64,000 nucleotides of DNA from contig OY987248.1 of the NCBI GenBank assembly GCA_963920765.1, positions 10,140,539 to 10,204,538 of the forward strand, in the 5' to 3' direction. This document shows, piece after piece, positions 38,823-50,205 of this stretch. Source of the stretch: Ulota crispa (lineage: Eukaryota > Streptophyta > Bryopsida > Orthotrichales > Orthotrichaceae). Made by a program: the position numbers and the translations under genes. The notes beneath the pieces were generated by a model. The model searched no databases and was not told the DNA's origin. It worked only from the letters and a program-made list of their open reading frames with translations. How positions within the stretch are numbered: position 1 is the stretch's first letter; every line of letters begins with the position of its first letter.

Positions 38823-39135
38823 TTAGAAAGCTTGTGCTGTCGGCTGTGGTGCAGGCTCTGAGATGCTTGAGTGCTGTACTTGGGGCCTTGGCAAATGCTA
38901 GTCTGCCACTAGCTACGAAACCCTTAACAAATTCCCTCTATCCCTTAAAGATCTGTTTCTTTCGGTCTTTCTATCAGTGTTGTCCCGTGTCAAGCCTGAT
39001 GGTGGTTGAAGATGCAGCTTACGCTTGATGACTACCTACAGTGATCTCCAGCTACAGTATACTACACAATCCAAAGCCTGAAACTGCTCCGCCGCACCCG
39101 GAAACCCTAGTTGGCAGAGTGAAGAAGCTCATGAG

Positions 39136-40900
39136 ATGCAGGACTTGGGGGATGGGTGTTTTGTTTAATTTTGTGGAGTTAATTAACTAGGTAATCTCTG
39201 ATTAGTACTTGTGACTTATTAGGAAGACCAAATGTTCATAAGTTGTTTGATTGATTGATTTGAAACGCCCTAGTTGTATTCGGGACTCTAGGGATGGGTG
39301 TTTTTTTTAATTTTCTGGACTTAATTGACTAGGTAATCTCTGACTAGTATTTGTAGTTTATTAGAAAGGCCAAATATTCACGTTTTGTTTGTTTGATTGA
39401 TTTGAAATCATGTGGTTGTATACGGGACTTGGGATAGAGGTGTTTTTTTATTTGTGTGGATTTAATTGACTAAGTAATTTCTGATTAGAATTTGTGACTT
39501 ACTAGAAAGGCCAAATTTTTGTAAATTGTTTGTTTGATTGATTTGAAACGCCCTAGTTGTATACGGACTTGGGGATGGGTGGTTTTTTTTTATTTTTGTG
39601 GACTTAATTGAGTAGGGTATCTTTGATTAGTATTTGTAACTTATTAGGAGCCCAAATTTTCACATTTTGTTTTTTGATTAATTTGAAATTCCATGGTTGT
39701 ATATAGGACTTGGGGCAGGGGTGTTTTTTTATTTTTGTGGACTTAATTGACTTGGATAACCTCTGGTTACTATTAGTGACTTACTAGTAGGCCAATGATT
39801 CATAAATTGTTTGTTTAATTGATTTGAAATGCCCTAGTTGTATACGGACTTGGAGGATAGGTGTTGTTTTTATTTTTGTGGACTTAATTGAGTAGGTTAT
39901 CTCTAATTAGTATTCGTGACTTAATAGGAGGCCAAATTTTCATGTTTTGCTTGTTTGATTAATTTGAAATCCCGTGGTTGTGTACAGGACTTGGGACAAG
40001 GGTATTTTTTTATTTGTGTGGATTTAATTGACTAGGTAATCTTTGATTAGTATTTTGACTTACTAGAAAGGCCAAATTTTCATAAATTGTTTGCTTGATT
40101 GATTTGAAACACCTTGGTTGTACACAAACTTGGAGAATGGGTGTTTTTTTAAAGTTTTATGGACTTAATTGAGTAGGTAATCTCTGATTAGTATTTGTGA
40201 CTTACTAAAAAGGTCAAATTTTCATAAATTGTTTGTTTGATTGATTTGAAATGCCTTGGTTGTATACGGACTTGGGGTAGGGGTGTTTTCATCCATTTTC
40301 TAGATTTAATTGACTCGGTAATCTCTGATTAGTATTTGTGACTTATTAGGAAGGCCAAATTTTCATAAATTGTTTATTTGATTGATTTGAAATGCCGTGG
40401 TTGTATAGACTTGGGGGATGGGTGTCTTTTTTATTCTTGTGGACTTAATTGAACAGGTAATCTCTGATTAGTATTTGTGACTTGTTAGGAGCCCAAATAT
40501 TCATGGTTTGTTTGTTTGATTGATTTGGAATCCCTTGGTTGTATACAAGACTTGGGGGAGGGGTGTTTTTTTATTTTTCTAGACTTAATTGACTTTGGTA
40601 ACCTCTAATTAGTATTTGTGACTTATTAGGAGGCCAATTTTTCAAATGTTGTTTGTTTGATTGATTTGAAATTCCCTGGTTGTATTTGGGGTTTTGGGGG
40701 ATGTGTTTTTTTTTTTAAATTTTTCTAGACTTACTTGACTTGGATATTTAGTGATTAGTGATTATGACTTATGTGAAGGCCAACTTTTCATGTTTTGTTT
40801 GTTTGATTGATTTGAAATGCACTGCTTGTATTCGTGACTTAGTGGATAGGGATATGTTTTTTTTGTGGACTGAATTGAGTGGGGTATGCACTCATTTGTA
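39136..40900. repeat. ~141-bp minisatellite, right block
   Basis: About thirteen further units of the repeat seen at 31615-32442, in the same orientation, with starts near 39141, 39281, 39424, 39566, 39708, 39848, 39987, 40127, 40269, 40410, 40550, 40688 and 40829. Later units are more diverged. With the left block there are about 19 units; the two blocks were one array before the LINE arrived. Confidence 0.85.
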
Positions 40901-43531
40901 TTCTAGACATAGTTGGAGGCTAGTTTTTGATACTTTATGGGATTAAGTCATGTCATATGTACTCACATGTATTGGGGCCTCTTTGCTTTAATTTGGAATT
41001 AAAAGATGGGCCCATTGAAAATTGCAATGATTTAGTTGGGACCCTATTCCTATTGCATAGACATTGTATTTGGTGTTTGTTGGGGGGAAGTGGGTTGTTG
41101 TGTTATAGACCCCTAAACTGTGTGCCGAGATGATGTACGTTGTTTTGGATGGGTTGTTGGACATCGGCCAATGTTTTTATGTAGTCCATTACGACAGTTA
41201 TGTAGGGTTGAACATTTTTGTGGATGTAACTTTTGCAATTCCAAACATTTCAGTGTCACGCCCTAATTATGTCTATGGAAAGCCTTGCTAGCAAGGACTT
41301 TGAAGAGGGCAAAGAGGGTGATGCCTTTGAGGGAGAGGACAACATGGACAAGGAAGCGTTAGAAGAAGAGGAGACCACCCCTCCGAGGGGATGAAGAGGA
41401 CAAAGGAGAAGCCCTTTGTGAGATATGGGCGTGCTAAGGGGGAGAAGAAGGTCATTGAAGTTGATAGTAGTGACAATCCGACGGGGATGATGGTTGACAC
41501 ATTGGAGAAGGATGTCAAGCTCCTAGCAAAGGGCCTGGACCCTTCCAACAACTAGAGTAATCAACCGGATTATGCAAAGGACCGGTTTTGGGAGCGGTTG
41601 TATGCTAGCATGCCTTTATTACTTGCATGCCTTTCTTTTCTGTAATATCTATAGAAATTAATGTTGAAGTTGACATATTTGTTTGGATGGATTATTCTAG
41701 TGTTTGTGAACTAGGACACTAAAACCAACATTTAGATGTTTATATCAACACAAGGGTCAACATCAAATGAATGGATGTGTGCAGGAAGCTATCTAGGGAA
41801 ACATTGATTTCTCCATGTGAATCTGACACTGTTGTTATACAAATCCATCTACAACTGTTTACAACTGTATAACTTGCGTTTTGGTGTGTGTTTTGATGCT
41901 TGCAGACTGGCGTGTGAAGGGGGGAAGGGTGAAATCAACACTAAGTGGATTGGACCAAAGATAACCAAAGTTCTCATTGTCAAACGTGACAGGCTCAATG
42001 CGCTCATTATCGACAATAAGCCTAAACCTCCTGAGGTGACGAAGGAGATATGGGCAAGGTTTGTAGCGAAGCATGGAACGGCCAAGTTCAAGGAGAAGTC
42101 TTAGCAAATGAGTGCAATATCCAAAGGGAAAGGGGCCAAGGCGGCATAGTTGGGTGCCCTAAAGATACCCATTGTGTACAGGCTGGTGAGGAATCATATG
42201 TTTCTGACATCTAATTTGGTTTTTCATAATCTATCATGGAAAAGGTCCAAATATATTAATGTGCTGTGTAAGACAGACTATTTATTGTTTACGTTCCTGC
42301 TGACATGGTTTATACCATTTGTACATGTTGCCCTCTGTATGTTTATTTTAGTAGATGTTGACGGTGACGTTTTTGTGATTTCAGTTGTTATATTGACTGA
42401 CACCCTTCTTGTTATTTTATTAATAGGGCGAGCTGCTTGGCAGGGAATCCTTTGAGATAGTGGTGAATGATGAAGTGGCCAGAGAGTACCAGTGGTTGGA
42501 GGATGAGAAGGCAAGAAAACGCGCAAACTATGGTAAGAGCATGGAGGACATATGCACAAGGATGGGGAAATGGAGGAGACGATGACGAAATTAGCATCGG
42601 GCACAACGGCAACAAACCTTTGCATCAAGAAGAAATTGAAGGACGTAGTTGCTAGCATGGAGCTCTTCACTAAAAAGGTTGTGCAGATGGAGGAACGCGG
42701 CATGGTGGCATCAAAAGGGGGATTGGAGGAGGTTGAGGTAGGTGAATAGAACAATGTGGTGGTGGTGGAGGTTGCAAATGGGAGGCCGTGGATGGCAAAG
42801 GTAGTGAAGTTGTGGTTGTTGAAGGAGAGGGCGTGGAGGCACAATGCTAGAGAAGAACAACAATGAGGAGGGAGTGGGGGAACCATGCATGGTAGATGGG
42901 AAGAAGGCGTCGGGCACCTTTGACATTAACCCTAAACCTACAGGAGTGGAGGCGGCAGCAGTAGCACTAATGCAGGTAAAAAACAAGTACAAAACATTTT
43001 TGTATAGCTGTGGATGTATACTATTATGTCTTTGTAGACATTCATATGTTGTATCTGACGTCAATGAAGATGTTTCAGTACACGTGAACTTCAGGTTTAT
43101 TATGTTCATCTAAATGTTCAATTTGACATTGGTTGAACCTAATTGGATAGAAAAGAGTGCATGGATGTTATTTGCACACATCCTTAATTTGTTGCAATGC
43201 TTAGGATTTGTACTATTGTCTTTGACTTTGTCTTGTAGCAAGTGGCAGCCGATGATGACTCGTGGAAACTAGACATTGCTGCAAAGGAAAATTTGAAAGC
43301 AATAAGAGCAACAGCAAAGGCACCTGGTGTTTCATCACCAGGGAAGGTGGGTGCATCAGAGCCAAAAATATTTTGAAGACCTTCAAGCCTAACCAAAAGG
43401 TTAGGATGCTAATCATTAATCATCAAATTTGGTTACAAAGAATGGCTTAGTCACAAGAACATGATGTGTTGATTGTGGATATGTAGGTAGGAGTTGCAAC
43501 GACAAGGGCGGAGGCAGCAAAGAAGAAGTGA

Positions 43532-45530
43532 AGGGCAGCCAATTTTGGGAGTTAGGTGAATAACGGTACTTGAGTCATGTTGTGCAAAGACGTTGTATGC
43601 AATGTTTTTGTGTTTGTGAAATTGGTGACATTGACATCTTTGATGGCATAATGGATGTCATGTGCAGCACGCGACGCCACTATTTTCCATCAAAGTGGCT
43701 GTTGCGTTGAACATCACTGCCAGCACTAAACATGACATTAGTCTTATTATCATTTGCTAGATTTTTCTCTACATATGAGGAGGTGTAACACACTCTCCAA
43801 ACTATAGTGGACACATGGACTTCTAAATGTGTACTTGGAGATATTTAATTATGTACTGAACTACGTTTTGTATGTTGCCTTCAATGTAAGTTGCTTGACT
43901 AATACCTAGAAATTGCAACTCTTACTAGCTGTAGTACAACTAATTAAAGTGCTACAAACATTTGGACAAATGTTGATATGAATGTAGTATGGTCAAGCAG
44001 TCACTCGAGAGAACATCAAATTGGACGTTACCAGAAGGCTATTACATGTCAATTCTGTCATATCAAGATCATAGGCGACATCTGTATGGTCAGGACTTAC
44101 GTTATGTTGATTGTCTTTCTGAACTCAAGGGTATGTTCAGTACACCAATTATTTTGTCTATAGAGATGCCGTGACAAACAGTCCCCGTGAATGGAAATGT
44201 CAATGAAATCATTCGCTAGGTCTTGTATATGGTCAGAGTAACATATCTAAAAATAGATGATGACGTAAACGAACATCATTGGAATACTTTGAATGTCGCT
44301 GTGAGCATCCATGTTGACAAGTTTAGCATTGTCATGGACATTAGAGCAGACGTTCCTCTTTGTTCGTAACGTGACAAGGAACTGTTTGAATAACAAACCG
44401 AAGGATGCAGCGTACATGCTAGATGACGTAGAAGTAGACATATTAGGAACATGGATTATTGCCATTAATGTCAAGGAAGTCATGGAAATAGACAGTCAAT
44501 GCGTATTCAATGAAATTGTAATTGCCTTGAACCGTCGTTGCTGTTGTCAAAGTTTATATTGTTTTAGACGTCTCTCTGTGCAATTTTTTGTCTTCCAAGA
44601 CATCCGAACAAACACCTTTCAAGCATGGAGCAGAGCTAGGAAGCATGCACCCAACAACCGTGAAGGCAGTTAGGTTGTGTATTTGGTTGTCTAATAAAAC
44701 ACTTTTTTTCAAGCAAGATTTCAAAAGAATTGTCTGAACAAATTATGTTGTGTATTAATGGACATGAAAATCAACACATGTTTGATTATCCACATTTTCT
44801 CCAACATTGAAGGGGACAGTAATAAATGTCCATTTGGAATGCCATTGTGATTTATTGGATGTCAATGACGACATTGCTTGTTGTTTATTGAGGCATTATT
44901 GACTATTTAACCCCCTAGATCTTATGTTTAATGAGACATTATTATTGTTATCCAGTTTCAGTACTTAGGTTTCTATAAGCGCTACAAGAGATGGGAAAAC
45001 ATTGTATTTGACATTGATGTAAACACACGCATCATTTTGTTGAAAAGAAGAGTGTTGACGGGGGCGTTCAAGAGTACATGTGTTTGGACATAGTCATGTT
45101 AGATTTTATGTTTTTATTTTCACCATAACTGTCGAAGTTGACGTTTTTTTCTCATGGGTTGACATTTAGTTGGGCATCCATTTTGATGTTTTTTACATTT
45201 TTGAAATTCTCAAAATGGACGACATAGTTGTCTGCCACGTCAGATTTTGAAGACCGTGCATGTCAAATTAAAGAATTGGGCCGGATGAAAAATTCTCTGA
45301 CAAGATGAAACTTTTGGGAGGAGCTGCCCCTAGAAGGTTTTTTTTTTACTCCCATAGGGCAGTGTTTTTTTGGACGTCCATGTAAAAACATGCGCATATT
45401 TTTCCAAATTTTTGGACATTTTTTCCGATTTTTCTAGACAGATTTTTTTGTACATCCATGTAGACGTGGAAAACGTGAAATAGGACAGGGTGGAGACATT
45501 TTTGGAGACATTTTTGGAGACAATGAAAAA
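43532..45530. other. Right subterminal part of the CACTA element
   Basis: Non-coding. Words such as GACATT, GTCAATG, TGGACGTCCATGT and TTTTTGGACATTTTT recur, echoing the left subterminal region, and become dense in the last 250 bp before the terminal repeat. No clean unit length could be set by eye. Confidence 0.5.
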
Positions 45531-46342
45531 AACAGAGGTTTCTACTAGTGCCTCCTACTGGCCAGCAGGTTCGGCCTTCCATCACATGACGGATTTTTGA
45601 CTTTGGAGAGATTTCTTATAAAAGCTCTTAAATGCCCCTACCCACTCTTTGGCTTGGCATGGTAATTTAATAATTGTTCCAAAGCACGTGGAGATCTCGT
45701 TTGTTAGAATTCAGGATATGTCATAGAAAGCACGTAGAACCACACGGCATCATATTTTCATTAAGTGACCAGAAAAGGAGGTAGCCTTTGGTATTTGGGA
45801 TACATCCTAGACTCACCAAGGGATTAGGATAATCCTTGAAACTTAAGTACCAAGGGATTAGGATAATCCTTGATCCTTGAGTATAGGAGTTGGTTTATGT
45901 TGTGATTATTTGTCACAAGGCGATATCTTGAACTGGCCCAGTAGTACGGGTGGATACGCTAACTCTTTAGAGTGTTGTGATTATTTGTCCCTAGAGTAGG
46001 GTCATTATACATTGATCCAACATTACCATATCACGGAAAGATGGAGACCATTCACCACCAAGACGTAGGGTACATGAACCCTCAGGACAAGGTATGATTA
46101 CTTACGTCCCCATTTCAATTCACTACAAAACCCACATGTGACATACTAAGTAGCTTGTCCTCTTCTTTGCTCATCATTGTAAGTTGTAGGTTCATTAGTA
46201 AAGATCCATTGCTTGGAAGGCATCTTCAGTTGGAAATCTACAACCAAACCCACCCTCTTGCGATTATAGCCCATTTTCTAGTTTTGTTAGAACCCGGTTG
46301 TGCTTGCGTTTACTTTGCGAGGGGGAGGTTTGAGCACTCAGA

Positions 46343-47889
46343 GTGGGTTCGAGAGTACAATTCTTGCCATGATGGATGCCATGTGTGTTTTGGTGCTTTT
46401 ACAGATCAGCAGGGTAGCGGGTGGAACTTGAAGGACAATGGATTCTCTAATTTATCAGGGAGATCGTGGGTACGGTTCATATCATTATTTTATGTGCTTG
46501 TACAACCTTCTTTAGATTGTTGATACAATTTTTGGAATTTGGTCAGGGTAGACGTTGTGGAGAACGCGGATCCCAAATGTTGCAAACTAGATCCTTTCTT
46601 TTGGCACATTCATGGACTTGAGCCAAGACGGAAGTGACACCCAAGTTGATGTAGACGTCAATAGAATATCAACAGCTTCCTTCAGGAATATCTGGTTCTT
46701 TTGGATAAGGTGGATTTCTTGGTCCAAGTTGAGACAACAGAGGTGCCAGGCAATTTGAAAGCGCTTGTAACTCGTGGGAGGGGGGCTTTCTTGTTTTGCA
46801 AGGTTTTTTTGGCTAGTCAATGCAAGGTCCTTTGGACTGCTTTTCCTCAAACCGCACAATTAAGCTCTATTTTCTCTGACCGGTCCTTCCAGGGTGACCC
46901 CCTTTGTGTTTTCTCATTTACAACTCTGTTGTAAAAGTTTCAGGTCCTAAGTTCAATTCTTGCAAAATGTGAAAACATCAATTGCTAACTGATGTGCCTT
47001 GTTGAGGGGGGGTCCTTTTTGAGTCTTGCACAATATTTTGAAGTACTAGTATTGGCCATGCACCTCTGCTTTCAAATGGAATTTTGCAACATAGAATAAC
47101 ACTTAGCGTGGATTAGCAGTAACATTTTGCACTGGTTCCAGCTTGTGGTGTACCACTCCATGACTTCACGGCTTTGCAAAGGCATTTGGGCGTAAACCAC
47201 GTCCATTCTAGTTTCTACATGAACTAGGCACAAGTCTGCTCATGCATCAATTGAAGTAACTGGTGCTAGGAAAGTGCACACGACCTCTATGGTATTACAG
47301 CATGGGAGCAAAATAATATTTTGTCCGTGTGTAGTTTTTTAGAATGTAAAACACACAAAGGAATTTGCTTCCTATTGAATGCTAGTTTATTATCTTGGAA
47401 CTGTGCAGCATCACTCAATTCCTTAGTGGTCTTTTAGCCTTTGCTTAAGTCTTATGGCGTGAGCTTAAAGGTTGCCTTGATGGCTATTTATAATATCTGG
47501 TCTCAGGCACTGATCATTGTAAGCAGCCTTGTCTCCCCGGGTTCTGCCGATTTTGGAATGTTTACCTATTTCGCAGGTATTTCCCTACGCGTAGTTGTTC
47601 CACAATGTGCTTGAATCATCTTTGATTAACGCAGATAAGAAGTTGATTTCTTCCTTGGAAGATCTCCCATTTGTCATCCCCTCTTTTTTTACAAATTTAG
47701 ATTTAATGCATTGGTACGCTGCTATGAGCACATGTGGGTTTGTTGTTATGTTGATAATTTTTTGATATTTTACGTCGACATTAGGTTTCAGTTCCCAAAT
47801 TTGATTAGCTGCAGCCTCAACTTAGGCAGGAGAAGTAGGACTTTCTTGATTCTCAATTTTATCCATTGCCAAACCAACGAGGTTCCCCC
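46343..47889. other. Unassigned DNA between LTR-like copy 1 and the mitochondrial insert
   Basis: About 1.5 kb with no recognised gene. The open frames within it are short and without motifs. Part of it could also be mitochondrial in origin, but nothing visible shows that. Confidence 0.35.
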
Positions 47890-48318
47890 TTTGTAAGTAT
47901 TTGTGGTGGTTCCACTAGGATCGTACAAATCGCAATCTTTCCTCATGAACAGGTCCGGATTCCCATCAAGAGTTCCCTCTAGGTATTTAACAATTTGTAG
48001 AGCCTTGGTTGACTTGTTCATCGCCTTGGAGTTTGTGTGTTTTCTAACGCAGAGTTCCTCTTTTCCCTCTCGTGTAGTAGAAGTACTCATGCTGCAAACG
48101 GCACATATCCCAAGTTCACGCAGGTAGAATCCCGGATGTCTTCCCTCTGAAAGTAGGGCGACCATCATGGAGGTTTGTTTTCTTGAACTTCCAATAGTTA
48201 GTTTCTGACTTACCAGCTTTCGACCCAGTTATAATCGAGTAAGGCAGATTACGCGATGAGGAATCCTACGCAGAGCTTTCCAACTCCAGCAATCCCATGT
48301 AAATCTCACCCCGCTCAC
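47890..48318 (-). other. Probable 5' part of a mitochondrial group II intron (atp1)
   Basis: On the minus strand the atp1 reading frame stops after codon ~376 (AGT CGT) and the next bases are GTGAGCGGGGTGAG, then GGAGTTGGAAAGCTCTGC. A GTG(A/C)G start and this kind of purine-rich domain I sequence are typical of plant mitochondrial group II introns. I recall an atp1 intron at nucleotide 1128 in some seed-free vascular plants, which is exactly this position; not certain. The left edge is a guess. No domain V was found. Confidence 0.4.
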
Positions 48319-49454
48319 ACGACTTATAGATAATCCTACATTAATAGCAGGTTGAATTCCACGATAAAAAAGTTCTGTTTCCAAAAAGATTTGTCCATCT
48401 GTAATGGAAATAACATTGGTTGGAATATTAGCAGATACATCTCCAGCTTGTGTTTCAATTATAGGTAATGTAGTCAAGCTATTTGCACCAGTTTGGTTTG
48501 ACATTTTTGCGGCTCTTTATAATAAATGAGAATGTAAATTAAAAACATCTCTAGGGAACGCCTCACGACTTGGTGGTTGACGTAATAATAATGACATTTG
48601 TTGATATGCCACTGATTGTTTTGAAAGGTCATCATAAATGATTAATGCGTGCATTCCATTATCCCAAATAAATTCTCCCATAGCGCAACTTGAATATGGC
48701 TCGAGGAATTGCAAGGGAGCAAGATCCAAAGCAGTAGTTGCTACAATAATGCAATATTCTAAAGCACCTGCTTCTGAAAGAATCTTAACTAATTGTGCCA
48801 CGATTGAACGTTTCTGTCTAATTGCTACATACACACAATACAATTTTTCACTATCCAAAGTGCCTTGTGTGTTAATTTGCTTTTGGTTCAATATGGTATC
48901 AATAGCAATAGCAGTTTTTCTAGTTTGTCTGTCTCCTATTATAAGTTCTCATTGACCACGACCTATAGGAACCAGGCTATTTATTGCTTTAATCCTGTTT
49001 GCATGGGTTTGTGCACAGATTTACATGCAATAATCCCGGGAGCTTTAACTTCTACACGCTTTCGTTCTGCAACGCTTAAAGCACCTTTTCCATCAATAGG
49101 TACTCCTAAGGCATCAACCACATGACCTAACAAGGCTTTTCCTACAAGAACATCCATAATAGATCCAGTGCGCTTGACAATGTCTCCCTCTTTAATGGTA
49201 GTATCACTACCAAATATAACAATCCCTACATTCTCATTTTCTAGATTCAAAGCCATTCCTTTCACACTAGCAAATTCAACCATTTCTCCAGCTTGAATCT
49301 TGTTTAATCCATAAACACGTACAATTCCATCTCCAACTGGTACTACTCAACCGATCTCATCCACTTGCAATTTGGTGTAGTAATTGGTAATTCTTTGTTC
49401 TAATAATGTAGATAGTTCTGCTCTAGCCAACTTATTTCTAGTTAATTTGTTCAT
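48319..49454 (-). pseudogene. atp1: Nuclear copy of mitochondrial atp1 (ATP synthase alpha), 5' three quarters
   Basis: Begins at ATG 49454 (MNKLTRNKLARAELSTLL) and follows the F1 alpha subunit to [28 protein letters not shown]. Conserved parts: [58 protein letters not shown], the P-loop region [15 protein letters not shown] (GKT changed to RKT), [18 protein letters not shown]. Broken by TGA for Arg at 49347-49349 and 48949-48951 (CGA to TGA), TAA for Glu near 48517 and a 1-base loss near 48985. The copy has no intron at the positions where liverwort and moss atp1 genes have theirs (989, 1050; from memory). The remaining ~130 codons are absent. Confidence 0.93.
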
Positions 49455-49918
49455 AAATTAATAAAACCTTCTACCAATAAATTAAATAATTCCACAATCT
49501 GAACCTTCAGATTGTGTCCAATTTATCATCTTAAATGATAGCTCAAGATGGGAAGGGGGGAGGCATTCATTGGCCAAGCTCCTTCAAGCTAATAAAACAT
49601 AAGGAAAAGAAGATGAAAGGTAAAATAGAGAAGAAATTTTGGGGCATTTCCATATATTCTTTTTTATTCTTTTCTTTTTCCTTTTTTTTTCTGTCAAGCC
49701 AATAAAATAGTGGAGGCCCACTTTATTCTTTCCAATCCTCATCACCCAAGCGCGGCGTTTCTAGAAAAAAAAGGCCAACACTCCCGCTATTTTAGATCAA
49801 AAAGACCAAATATGGTTCAGACAAGCAAAGCGGATTATTCAGCATGCCATAGAACTGAGCCAAGCATGCAATTACTATGAAATTGAATATTATTAAGATG
49901 GCTGTAACCAAAAATTAT
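49455..49918. other. Spacer between the nad9 and atp1 copies
   Basis: Non-coding, with a pyrimidine-rich tract near 49660-49695. Since it joins two mitochondrial genes in the same orientation, it is probably the mitochondrial intergenic spacer carried over with them (inference). That would make nad9 directly upstream of atp1 in the donor mitochondrial genome. Confidence 0.5.
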
Positions 49919-50205
49919 TTATTTTTTCCTCAATTTGTCACTACGCGAACTTTGTTCCCAAAGACTAGCAAAATCAAAATAGCAAAATTCTTGGATCATC
50001 TCAAAAGGCTTAAAAACCACACGTTTCTCTAAATCATCATAACGGACTTCCACATATCCACTTAAAAGAAAGTCTTTTTGTAATGGATGACCCTCAAAAC
50101 CATAATTTGTTAATATATGGCGTAAACCAAGATGATTAGAAAAATAAACACCAAACATATCCCAAATTTCTCACTCCCACCAGCCGGCTGACGGAAATAT
50201 AGGCA
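49919..50205 (-). pseudogene. nad9: Nuclear copy of mitochondrial nad9 (complex I), 3' part
   Basis: Frame: [19 protein letters not shown], then [53 protein letters not shown] and a stop. This is the C-terminal half of NADH dehydrogenase subunit 9. The Arg of WWERE is TGA (50171-50173, CGA to TGA). Other changes from the expected protein are mostly Pro/Ser to Leu and Arg to His/Gln, the pattern of C-to-T and G-to-A decay. Sequence left of codon ~SAGWW was not recognised as nad9. Confidence 0.92.

Larger units (their letters stand above)
32457..39135 (-). mobile_element. L1-type LINE inserted in the minisatellite
   Basis: A 6.7-kb non-LTR retrotransposon, 5' end at the right. It is flanked by a ~14-bp duplication, ATGCGAGACTTGGG (32443-32456) and ATGCAGGACTTGGG (39136-39149), though the minisatellite unit itself contains this word. 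The order is 5' UTR (38823-39135), ORF1 with zinc knuckle, then ORF2 with endonuclease, reverse transcriptase and a C-terminal zinc-finger region, as in plant L1 elements. No poly(A) tail was seen at the left end. Many stops make it inactive. Confidence 0.88.
30747..43531 (+). pseudogene. Second CACTA gene (TNPA-like / Ptta-En-Spm type), decayed
   Basis: Candidate exons on the plus strand: 30747-30950 (MAPPMALTTQSTRSKTRREE...DKSCQ), 31255-31562 (a very basic stretch with KKTNNRRVQEEE), then, after a ~9.7-kb gap, from ~41263 (acidic, DFEEGKEGDAFEGED), ~41906-42185 (KWIGPKITKVLIVKR, WARFVAKHGTAKFKEKS), 42427-42591 (GELLGRESFEIVVNDEVARE), ~42552-42975, ~43240-43375 and a last short exon ending TGA 43529-43531. 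Several stops (TGA ~30860, TAA ~31409, TAG ~42102 and 42147) and a frame break near 41390 show decay. The phase across the long intron does not close. The FKEKS and LGRESF parts resemble plant Ptta/En-Spm transposase-related proteins; that match is from memory and moderate. Confidence 0.6.
23227..45550. mobile_element. 22.3-kb CACTA (En/Spm) DNA transposon
   Basis: Both ends begin CACTAGTAGAAACC and continue as an inverted repeat for about 26 bp (two mismatches, ending GTTTTTTTCA). Flanking triplets are TCT and CCT, so the usual 3-bp duplication is present but for one base. Inside: subterminal ~157-bp repeats, a TNP2-type transposase on the minus strand, a divergent second gene on the plus strand, a ~140-bp minisatellite, and a 6.7-kb LINE. 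Without the LINE and its target duplication it is about 15.6 kb. Both transposon genes are decayed, so it is not autonomous now. Confidence 0.93.
21132..46342 (+). mobile_element. Solo-LTR-like element, copy 1, split by the CACTA element
   Basis: Left part 21132-23226 and right part 45551-46342 match, in order and over most of their length, the intact copy at 50658-53644. Joined, they make ~2.89 kb against 2.99 kb. Starts TGTGAGTCCC; ends CTCAGA (CTCACA in the other copy). Flanking 5-mers are GTGGA and GTGGG, a target duplication with one change. No coding sequence, primer-binding site or polypurine tract was seen in either part, so it looks like a solo LTR or an LTR-like non-autonomous element of Ty3/Ty1 type (inference). 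Confidence 0.75.

Noticed and set aside
41281..41551. Minus-strand Pro/Leu-rich open frame of 87 aa
   Set aside because: Shadow of the acidic exon of the second CACTA gene on the plus strand.
46343..46360. tRNA T-arm-like word GGGTTCGAGAG
   Set aside because: No acceptor, D or anticodon stem can be built around it.
48319..50205. Functional atp1 and nad9 genes
   Set aside because: Premature stops, a frameshift and missing ends; these are relics of transferred mitochondrial DNA.
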